Shown here in pieces: positions 48,330 to 56,338 of a stretch of 64,000 bases of DNA (position 1 is the stretch's first letter; the number at the start of each line of letters is the position of its first letter). The stretch comes from Sternotherus odoratus (Eukaryota > Chordata > Testudines > Kinosternidae): positions 79,419,892 to 79,483,891 of the forward strand of contig JAVMKO010000001.1 in assembly GCA_032164245.1 (NCBI GenBank), read 5' to 3'. The position numbers and the translations under genes were made by a program. The notes under the pieces are model-generated. The model saw only the letters and a program-made list of their open reading frames with translations. It did not search any database and had not been told where the DNA came from.

Positions 48330-48528
48330 ATACTCCCAAGGGCAGTGGTGGATTCTCCATCTCTTGATGTCCTCAGATCAAGACTGGATGCCTTTCTGGA
48401 AGATATGTTTTAGTCAAACGCAATTTTGGGGCTGGGCTCAATACAGGGTTAACTGGGTGAAATTCTATGGCCTGTGATCAGCCTAGAAGAGCTAATGATC
48501 TCTTGTGGTCTTAAAATCTATGAATCTC
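48330..48528 (+). repeat. CR1 LINE 3' end
   Basis: GGCAGTGGTGGATTCTCCATCTCTTGATGTC, GATCAAGACTGGATGCCTTTCTGG, GGGTGAAATTCTATGGCCTGTG and a tail AAAATCTATGAATC give the order and terminal short repeat of a sauropsid CR1 3' end. The next element inserted immediately after it. Confidence 0.75.
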
Positions 48529-48813
48529 TGGGTACATCTACACTGCAATAACAAACAGTGGCACCGAGTCTTAGAGTTGGGGGTCAACTGACTTGAGCTC
48601 ATGGGGTTTGGGCTGCGGGGCTAAAACTTGCAGTGCAGACGTTTCAGGGCTTGGGCTGAAGCCCAGGCTCTGACACTCAGCCTCCTAACACAGCTTCACA
48701 CCCTGGCCACCTGCCCAAAGCCAAATGCCTACAATGCAATTTGTAGCTCCGCAGTCCGAACCCTGCGAGCCCAAGTCAGCTGATCTTGGCCAGCCACAGC
48801 TGTGCTGCAGGCC

Positions 48814-49839
48814 CAGGGCCATCCCTACCCATATGCAAAGTACGCAGCTGCATAGGGCACTAGGAAATTTGGGGCACTAAGTTTCCTGGTGCCCTACACA
48901 GCTGTGTGCTGCTCCAGCCCCTGCTCCATCTCTTCCCCGTGGCCTCCGTCCCAGCTCCACCCTCTGCCAGGGCTGGTGCAAGGATATTTTGTGCCTTAGG
49001 CGAAACTTCCACCTTGGTCTTCCCCCTCCTCTCTGCACCTCCACTCCCCCTTGCGTAGCACATCAGTTCATTGAGGGGAAAATCCCAACGAGCTTTTATA
49101 GATCCCAGGGGCCAGCCCTGCCCAGGGGCTGCTCCCCTGGAGGGTACACAGCCCCCCTCCTCCCCCCACGAGAACTCCCCACCCTGGCGGCTCCCCGCCC
49201 CTAGCCACTAGGCTTTGCTGGGCTTGGGCCGCTGCAGCAGCTTCTGCACCGTGCCAACATCCTCTGCCTTCACCGCCTGCATCAGCTCCTGGTCCTTGCC
49301 CATGGCAAGCGCCCGAGCACAGCAGAAGCAGGCCGCCCTCAGAGGCCGAGCATCCCCTGGCTGGGGCACGGGGCCACGAGCCTGCTCTGGGAGGGGCAGC
49401 AGCAGCTCCTCACGCGCTTGGGAGCTGCAGACCCCAAGCGTGGCGAGGGAGGAAACTGGGGGGCACACAGGGGCCGGCACCCACAATGCATCTGCTGCAG
49501 GAGCCCCTGGGGGTGGGGGGTGCTGGGCTGCAGCCCGGGCAGGAGGAACAACTCCTCATGGCTGGGGTTCGGTGCTGCTGCAAGCGCGACACTCTAGCTC
49601 TCTGGTGCCTCCGGAAGGCAGCTCCTCCCTGCTGAGCTGGGCAGCTGTGCCAGACACCTGGGAAGCCCCAGTGCAGCTGGGGCCACTCAGTGGGGGCGGG
49701 GAAGCTGGGACCAGCCCCCCAGGCAGGGCACCACTTTTTGGTGCCCCCCCAAAGCTTAGTACCCTAGGCAGTCGCCTATTTCACCTAGGGGTGGCCCTGG
49801 GGGCTGTGTAAGCCACCAAAATGGCTAGGAACGGCCTTG
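48814..49839. mobile_element. hAT-like element nested inside the miniature element
   Basis: Begins CAGGGCCATCCCTACCC and ends GGCTAGGAACGGCCTTG, imperfect inverted repeats of a CAGGGCCGTCCCTAG-type hAT family. A perfect 8-bp duplication TGCAGGCC flanks it (48,806-48,813 and 49,840-49,847). No transposase. Inside, CAGGGCTGGTGCAAGG at 48,968 and TAGGGGTGGCCCTG ending at 49,799 look like the two ends of a third element, although I found no duplication around it. Confidence 0.8.
49208..49303 (-). pseudogene. CASKIN1: Captured exon 1 of CASKIN1 inside a transposon
   Basis: From a start codon at 49,303 the - strand reads 31 codons then TAG. The peptide begins MGKDQELMQ and continues [19 protein letters not shown], which is nearly the same as the N-terminus of the synaptic scaffold CASKIN1 (just before its ankyrin repeats), as I remember that protein. 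In the real gene the coding sequence continues into exon 2; here the sequence runs into a stop at about the place where a splice donor would be (GCCTAGTGGC against an expected GCCAAGGTGGC-like junction). No other CASKIN1 exon is near. It lies between transposon ends, so it is best explained as host DNA picked up by the element. It could instead be an old insertion of the gene fragment into a transposon. Not expected to make a functional protein. Confidence 0.7.
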
Positions 49840-50554
49840 TGCAGGCCTTTTATTGCCGTGCAGATGTACCCTCTGAATGAACAGTGATTTAAGGGGATGA
49901 TGAACTAGCAAAATGAATTTAAAATGTACAGATGATCAATACACTTTTAAGGGAACTGCTGAAAAAATGGTATTACCTGGCATTTGGGAAAACAGACAAA
50001 ATCTTGATTCCTCGAGGAACAGAAAAGGTCATGAGAAAATCTGTGTCAGTGAGTGGAGAAGCATGACAGGAACCAGTGTAGAATCATTACAGACACCAGT
50101 ATTGCTAAGGCTGACAAGTCCAGGCACCTATGAAGGGAAGTCAGAACATAGTCAAGAGGAGCTTTAACAGTCATGCCTGGAGAAAAATCTCCCAGATACT
50201 AACAGGACTGAAACACACTATAATGAATGAATGAATAATTGACCATGCTGATAGCTTACTTCTATGTTGTTTTAGGGCAGGGGTCTCCAAACTACGGCCC
50301 GCGGGCCGGATGCGGCCCGCGAGGCCCTCTCATCCGGCCCGTGGAGATCGGTCGGGAACCAGCCACGGGGCCGGGACGCGCCGCGTGCTCCGCGGCCGCG
50401 TGTGCTCCGCGGCCACCGCCAGCCGCGGGGCCGGGACGCGCCGCGTGCTCCGCGCGCCGCCGCCGGCCAGGGAGGGCTCAGAGCTGGGGCCGGGACGCGC
50501 CGCACCGCCAGAAACAAGGAGCCACCCACTGCCAGGCGGCGAAACGGTCTGTGG

Positions 50555-51680
50555 GGAGAGACCGGGTTGAGCGGGTCAGTTGGGGGGGGGGGGGGAAGAG
50601 ACCGGGTTGAGCGGGTCAGTTGGGGGGGGGGGAAGAGCCGGGTTGAGCGGGTCAGTTGGGGGGGGGGAAGAGACCGGGTTGAGCGGGTCAGTTGGGGGGG
50701 GGGGGAAGAGACCGGGTTGAGCGGGGTCAGTTGGGGGGGGGAAGAGACCGGGTTGAGCGGGTCAGTTGGGGAGGGAGGGAAGAGACCGGGTTGAGCGGGT
50801 CAGTTGGGGGGGGGGGGGTTGGAGGAAAGGAGGTTTGGGGGGGAGAGACCTGGCTGGGTGGGTCAGTTGGGGGTTGGAGGAAAGGAGGTTTGGGGGGGAG
50901 AGACCTGGCTGGGTGGGTCAGTTGGGGGTTGGAGGAAAGGAGGTTTGGGGGGGAGAGACCTGGCTGGGTGGGTCAGTTGGGGGGGGGGGTTGGAGGAAAG
51001 GAGGTTTGGGGGGAGAGACCTGGCTGGGTGGGTCAGTTGGGGGTTGGAGGAAAGGAGGTTTGGGGGGGAGAGACCTGGCTGGGTGGGTCAGTTGGGGGTT
51101 GGAGGAAAGGAGGTTTGGGGGGGAGAGACCTGGCTGGGTGGGTCAGTTGGGGGGGGGTTGGAGGAAAAGAGGTTTGGGGGGGAGAGACCTGGCTGGGTGG
51201 GTCAGTTGGGGGGGGGTTGGAGGAAAGGAGGTTTGGGGGGGAGAGACCTGGCTGGGTGGGTCAGTTGGGGGGGGGTTGGAGGAAAGGAGGTTTGGGGGGG
51301 AGAGACCTGGCTGGGTGGGTCAGTTGGGGGGGGTTGGAGGAAAGGAGGTTTGGGGGGGAGAGACCTGGCTGGGTGGGTCAGTTGGGGGTTGGAGGAAAGG
51401 AGGTTTGGGGGGGAGAGACCTGGCTGGGTGGGTCAGTTGGGGGGGGTTGGAGGAAAGGAGGTTTGGGGGGGAGAGACCTGGCTGGGTGGGTCAGTTGGGG
51501 GGGGGTTGGAGGAAAGGAGGTTTGGGGGAAGAGACCTGGCTGGGTGGGTCAGTTGGGGGGGGTTGGAGGAAAGGAGGTTTGGGGGGGAGAGACCTGGCTG
51601 GGTGGGTCAGTTGGGGGGGTTGGAGGAAAGGAGGTTTGGGGGGAGAGACCTGGCTGGGTGGGTCAGTTGGGGGGTTGATG
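50555..51680 (+). repeat. G-rich two-part minisatellite in hAT copy 2
   Basis: Seven units of about 37 bp (GAGACCGGGTTGAGCGGGTC AGTT plus a G-run) followed by 15 units of about 54-60 bp (GGTTGGAGGAAAGGAGGTTT, a G-run, GAGAGACCTGGCTGGGTGGG TCAGTT). G-runs of 5-14 bases recur throughout, so the + strand could form many G-quadruplexes. Frames up to 328 codons in all three + frames are artefacts of a unit length that shifts frame without stops. Confidence 0.95.
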
Positions 51681-51880
51681 TGTAGTGTTCATGTGTAGTG
51701 AACAGGTGTTCATGTGTAGTGTTCATGTGTAGTGTTCATGTGTAGTCTTCATCTGTAGTGTTCATGTGTATTGAACAGGTGTTCATGTGTAGTGTTCATG
51801 TGTAGTGTTCATGTGTAGTGAACAGGTGTTCATGTGTAGTGTTCATGTGTAGTGAACAGGTGTTCATGTGTAGTGTATCA
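51681..51880 (+). repeat. Short GTTCATGTGTAGT tandem repeat
   Basis: About twelve copies of GTTCATGTGTAGT interspersed with GAACAGGT. It is the reverse complement of the ACTACACATGAAC array in copy 1 (43,060-43,205), with different copy numbers. Confidence 0.9.
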
Positions 51881-52148
51881 ATGTGTTATTAAATAATAAC
51901 TGAATAAAATAATATTAAATAAATAATTAAAAACAACATCCATGTTTTGATTCTTTTTTATTTGGACCTCGAGTGTGTTGTCGGCCCCCGAACTGCTATT
52001 TGATAGTTAATGCGGCCCTCGGGCTGAAAAGTTTGGAGACCCCTGTTTTAGGGGGATGTAAAGATAGATCTCACATGGGGCTGACTGTGCTAATGGTAAG
52101 CCTCTTGGCATGCCTATTATGTACTAACAAGTTCTAGAAGTATAATTT

Positions 52149-53894
52149 TTCAACCTGGCCATGGAACCGCTCATCCGAGCTGTCTCCAGCGGCTCAGCCG
52201 GCTTCGACCTCCACGGCAAAAGAATCAGCATCCTGGCCTACGCCGACGATCTGGCCCTGATTGCCGACAGCTCAGAAAGCCTCCAGGGGATGCTCGACGT
52301 TGCCAGCCAAGCCGCCGAGTGGATGGGCCTCCGCTTCAACCCAAAAAAATGTGCCTCCCTCCACGTGACGGGCAACGCCAAGGCTCTGGTCCAAGCTTCA
52401 CGGCTCCTGATCCAGGGCGAGCCCATGGCCTCCCTCGAGGAGGGAGAGGTATATCAACACCTGGGGACACCCACAGGAGTCCGCGTCCGACAGACCCCGG
52501 AAGACACCATTGCGGAGATCCTGCGGGACGCGGCCCAGATCGACTCCTCCCTGCTCGCCCCCTGGCAAAAGATCAACGCCCTCAATACCTTCCTGATCCC
52601 CCACATCTCCTTTGTCCTCAGGGGATCGGCTGTAGCCAAGGTGCCCCTGAACAAGGCCGATAGCACCATCAGACAGCTGGTGAAGAAATGGCTCTACCTT
52701 CCACAGAGGGCCAGCACCGACATCATCTACATCTCTCACAGGCAGGGCGGTGCCAACGTACCCCGGATGGGTGACCTGTGCGACGTGGCGGTGATCACCC
52801 ACGCCTTCCGCCTCCTGACGTGCCCAGACCCGACGGTGAGGAGCATCGCGGAGGAAGCCGTACGGAACGCCGTCAGGAAACGAATCATCAGGACCCCCTC
52901 CGAGCAGGACATCGCCACCTACCTCAGCGGCTCCCTGGAAGCCGAATTCGGGAGAGAGGGGAGAGATCTGTCCTCTCTCTGGACCCGTGCCCGTAACGCC
53001 TCGAGACGCCTAGGGAAGAGTATCGGCTACCGCTGGAGTTGGTGTGAGGAGCGCCGGGAGCTGGGAATACTAGTGCCGCGCATAAAGACCCCGGACCACA
53101 CCATCGTCACCCCGACCGCCAGAACGATGCTGGAAAGGACCCTGAAAGACACCATCCGCTTCTACTACACCGAGAACCTGAAGCGGAAGCCAGACCAGGG
53201 CAAGGTGTTTGAGGTGTCCAGCAAGTGGGACGCCAGCAACCACTTCCTCCACGGGGGAAGCTTCACCAGGTTCGCCGATTGACGGTTCATCCACCGGGCC
53301 CGACCCAACTGTGTTCCCCTCAATGGAGCCATCCGCCATGGCAATCGGGACAAGCGCTGCAGGAAGTGCGGCTACGTCAACGAGACATTGCCCCACGTCC
53401 TGTGTGGATGCAAGCCGCACTCCAGAGCCTGGCAGCACCGCCACAATGCCATCCAGAACCGACTGGCGAAAGCCATCGCACCGTCCCTGGGGAAGATCTC
53501 AGTCAACTCCGCCATCCCCGGGACAGACAGCCGACTGCGACCCGACATCGTCGTGACCAACGCAGAGACGAAGAAGGTCCTCATAGTGGACGTCACGGTG
53601 CCATTCGAAAACCGGTCACCTGCCTTCCACGAGGCCTGAGCTCGGAAGGCGCTTAAGTACACCCCGCTGGCTGACACCCTGAGAGCGCAGGGCTATGAGG
53701 TGCAGCTCCACGCCCTGATCGTAGGAGCCCTGGGTGCATGGGACCCCTGCAACGAGCCGGTACTGAGAGCGTGCGGCATCGGTCGGCGCTACACCCGGCT
53801 CATGAGACAGCTCATGGTGTCCGATGCCATCAGGTGGTCCAGAGACTTATACATGGAACACATCACAGGACATCGCCAGTACCAGGTCGAGTAG
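52149..53894 (+). pseudogene. Reverse transcriptase/endonuclease C-terminal part, two in-frame stops
   Basis: Read in one frame from FNLAMEPLI, the sequence encodes the second half of a polyprotein of the R2/NeSL/HERO type. The catalytic YADD box is at 52,239-52,250. A CCHC knuckle (C-x2-C-x8-H-x4-C) lies at 53,358-53,411, and a PD...D endonuclease motif (RPDIVV, then LIVDVTV) at 53,538-53,597. This order, knuckle then restriction-like endonuclease after the reverse transcriptase, separates the group from LINEs with apurinic endonucleases. TGA codons at 53,280-53,282 and 53,637-53,639 interrupt the frame; both could come from CGA by CpG decay. The frame otherwise stays open to TAG at 53,892. 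The truncated copy cannot move on its own. Which of the R2, NeSL/Utopia or HERO clades it belongs to needs a tree. Confidence 0.8.
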
Positions 53895-54238
53895 CCGAGA
53901 CCGACGACTAGGGAAACAACCCACCCCCCCTCCCCTGACAAACAGAGGGACGCGCCCACCCATGTACTTATTGCCTGCACCACCACTGACTCGGACCTTC
54001 ACTATACCCCATGGGTGGCGTACCCGAACACACCTATAGACTGACGCTTTAAAAACTCCCACACCCCAATCTGGAGCTATGCTGGATATGTGATATGCAT
54101 GTGCCCTGTAAAACCTGTACCTACTACCTACAATCGCCCATAACTCCAGCCTGACCCCAGATGCCCAGTACCTTACCTCCCAATCTGTGTATGTTTTTCA
54201 TGTTGAACATTAGCTTTAATAAAAATTTTAAATCTGAA
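52149..54238 (+). mobile_element. 5'-truncated non-LTR retrotransposon with restriction-like endonuclease
   Basis: The coding part (52,149-53,894) is followed by about 340 bp of 3' untranslated sequence ending AATAAAAATTTTAAAT. The 5' side begins abruptly within the reverse transcriptase, the usual result of incomplete reverse transcription. CTAGAAGT upstream (52,134) and CTGAAAGT downstream (54,233) could be a decayed target duplication, but this is weak. The GC-rich coding sequence stands out from its flanks. Confidence 0.75.
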
Positions 54239-54370
54239 AGTGCTGTGCCGCCTTTTCAGCCAGGCTGACTCCTGAATGCTCATTACACAAGCCCTTAACA
54301 GTGGGAACAATGCTGTCAGCCCCTGGTGGTTAAGAGACGGAAAGTGGAAATGCTTTGCATTGCTCACCAC

Positions 54371-54445
54371 GGCTTTGTCTACACTAGCACTTTTGTCGGT
54401 AAAATACGTTTGCCATGAAAAATAATGGAAGAAAACTTCTAGTGT
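54371..54445. mobile_element. Fragment of a GTCTACACTAGCACTTTTGTCGG-type miniature element
   Basis: GGCTTTGTCTACACTAGCAC, then TTTTGTCGGTAAAA and AAACTTCTAGTGTGTCTTT: two inverted ends brought close together, so internally deleted or decayed. Confidence 0.5.
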
Positions 54446-55518
54446 GTCTTTTTTCCTCCAGTAGGACCTTAAGAGCACACTTGTCAAGGGGGCATAAACC
54501 CCTCCCCTCCTTCTTGTTCTGATGAGTCTCTGTCTGCATCCTGTGAACTTGCCCATACCGGTATTGCCCTGGCCTCGTCTTTTGTCATTCAGTTTCGCAT
54601 GCATTCTATAACAATGTGCATTTCCTCACCTTTGGGGGCGAAGCCAGACTTTGAGGCACCTGCTCCCCTACTTGGTGTAAACTTTGCTTGTGCCAATCAG
54701 AAGCAAACACAAACAAGTTTTGGGCCCCGTCCCCTATGACACTTCTGTGATATCATAGTTGGTACTTATGTTTCTGCCTGCCATGTGCAGACAGAGAGAG
54801 GAAAACGAATCCCGTGTATCCGTGTATCCCGTGTACCTCACGTAACCGAGCCTGATCACCTCGAAGCCTCTCTCTCAGCTCACGTGTTTTCAAATAGAGC
54901 TTCTACGTTTACTGGTCGTGTTATGCGTTGGTTTGTATTTGTAAGTATCAATTATTACTAAATGCTGCATCTTTGTTTGTAAATATTGTTAGCAGGTATT
55001 TTAGTCATTGTGTGTTTTAAGTTTCATTAAGTCTATTAGTTAATCAAAAAACTGCTCCCTCACCCCTTGTAATTATCCCCAATAAAACTTTAAATTGATT
55101 AATTTTAGTTGTGCGTGTGTGTGTGCATCTGCAGCTTGTGTCCTGACCCACACTCCCCTTGCATCTCTTACCTATATAGTCTGTTGCCACGTGCAGCCTG
55201 GTAAATAACAGGCCTGCAATTTTTCCTCGCCCCTGCGAGTCCATGGCAATCCACACTTCTCTCCTGGCATCTTCTTGCTACCGGTGTTGGCTAAAATCAA
55301 ATAATTTTGTGACCACCTATTCAAATAATAACTGAAGTTAGAAGACAATAAGATCGTCTCTGTCAGGGGGTGTTCTCTAAATAAATTAAAATACTAATAA
55401 TAAATGTACTTTTTGGCAAGGTTAAATTCTGTGCCTCAGGAGTCAGACTGGGATTTGACCCAGTTGTTCTGGGGCTTGGTCTGGGAAATCATGGTGCCAG
55501 GGTATTATTTTCATTATA
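54446..55518. other. No gene seen
   Basis: Unique sequence with AATAAA motifs near 55,079 and a short (GT)n at 55,112-55,125. 54,820-54,840 repeats CCCGTGTATCCGTGTATCCCGTGTA. No exon recognised. Confidence 0.45.
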
Positions 55519-55848
55519 CAGTAGACTCTCGATTATCCAGGATGATAGGGAAAAAATTAATCCTGGTTAATATAATCCTGGATAATCACCATCCATAGGA
55601 AGTATGGGGAGGGGAGTTGGTTCAGCAGCCACCCTGCGCCGCAGGGGGGGGTGGAGGGGAGGGAGTGCTGGTTCACTGGCTGCCCTGCTCCCGGGGGGAG
55701 GGAGGGTGTTTCTTTTTTGTTGTTCTTGGGGCGGCAACAAAGCCAGAACCGGCCCTGCAAGTTACCCATCTTTTTTTTTTTTTTTTTTTGACATCCTGGT
55801 TAATCCACAATCTGGTCACCCCAATCCTGGAGAATCGAGTCTCTACTG
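55519..55848. mobile_element. Tigger/pogo-like miniature element
   Basis: Ends CAGTAGACTCTCGATTATCC and GAGAATCGAGTCTCTACTG are inverted repeats flanked by TA on both sides (55,517-55,518 and 55,849-55,850), the target of Tc1/mariner-class pogo elements. Subterminal copies of TAATCCTGG(A/T)TAAT occur at both ends. There is no transposase. It contains a T19 tract at about 55,771-55,789. Confidence 0.8.
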
Positions 55849-56104
55849 TACTTATTATTTCCCCTGTGGCAGCACCCACAGGCTCTAGCCCCATCTTGTT
55901 GGCTATATACAAAGAAACCAAAAACAGCCCCTGCCCTGAAGAGTTTGCAATCCCAGTATGAGACTGGGGGGGGAATTGGGGGGAAAGGTGGGGGAGGGAA
56001 TATTATTTTTGGTCCAACTTGTGCAGGTGAGCGAGGCAGGCAGAGCTCTGCAGCGGGCCGCAGGAGAAACATGTGCAGAGTCAGGGTAACTTTCCCCCTT
56101 CTTT

Positions 56105-56338
56105 TGTGCCGGAAGTGTGGCAGGGCTGCAGGCGGAAATGACGTAGGGGAGACCAGGAAGTGTGGCAGGGCCGAAGGAGGAGGCGGTGCATCCGCAGGCT
56201 GGACGTGTGGCCGGGCTGCAGCCGGAAGCGACGTAGAGGAGGACCGGAAGTGCGGCAGGGCTGCAGTAGGGGGCGGTGTACCTGTAGACCGGAAGTGTGG
56301 CAGGCGGAAGCCGGCTCCACGTGGGTAGGGCTGGGAGA
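56105..56338 (+). promoter_or_regulatory. RPS19BP1 promoter with repeated ETS sites
   Basis: CpG-rich, TATA-less. CCGGAAGTG-type ETS/GABP motifs occur at 56,109, 56,243 and 56,289, with variants CAGGAAGTG (56,154) and CCGGAAGCG (56,222). GTGTGGCAGG follows several of them, so a unit of roughly 45-65 bp appears to be repeated. TGACGTAG (56,139) and CGACGTAG (56,229) are CRE-like. This fits a housekeeping promoter just upstream of the start codon at 56,339. Confidence 0.65.

Larger units (their letters stand above)
48530..49871. mobile_element. Outer miniature element, split by nested insertions
   Basis: Ends GGGTACATCTACACTGCAATA and TATTGCCGTGCAGATGTACCC are inverted repeats, with TCT on both sides (48,527-48,529 and 49,872-49,874), a 3-bp duplication. 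The text (GGCACCGAGTCTTAGAG, GGTCAACTGACTTGAGCTC, GGGCTGCGGGGCTAAAA) matches a very common turtle element. Removing 48,814-49,839 plus one copy of TGCAGGCC restores a normal short element of about 310 bp. Confidence 0.8.
50278..52045 (+). mobile_element. Non-autonomous hAT carrying minisatellites, copy 2
   Basis: Ends CAGGGGTCTCCAAACT / AGTTTGGAGACCCCTG, flanked by an exact 8-bp duplication TTTTAGGG (50,270-50,277 and 52,046-52,053). It is the same family as 42,863-44,050 in the opposite orientation. The roughly 185 bp at the right end (about 51,860-52,045) is identical to copy 1 by eye, while the left end differs by small indels, including an extra block of CCGCGTGCTCCGCGGCC-type repeats. 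The interior minisatellite is much longer here (1,768 bp in total against 1,188 bp). Confidence 0.93.

Noticed and set aside
49208..49486. 92-codon - strand frame as a full gene
   Set aside because: Only the last 31 codons resemble CASKIN1; the upstream part is probably 5' untranslated or transposon DNA.
50692..51698. Overlapping frames of 293-328 codons rich in glycine, glutamate and tryptophan
   Set aside because: They are the same minisatellite read in three frames; the unit lacks stops. No start context or conserved product.
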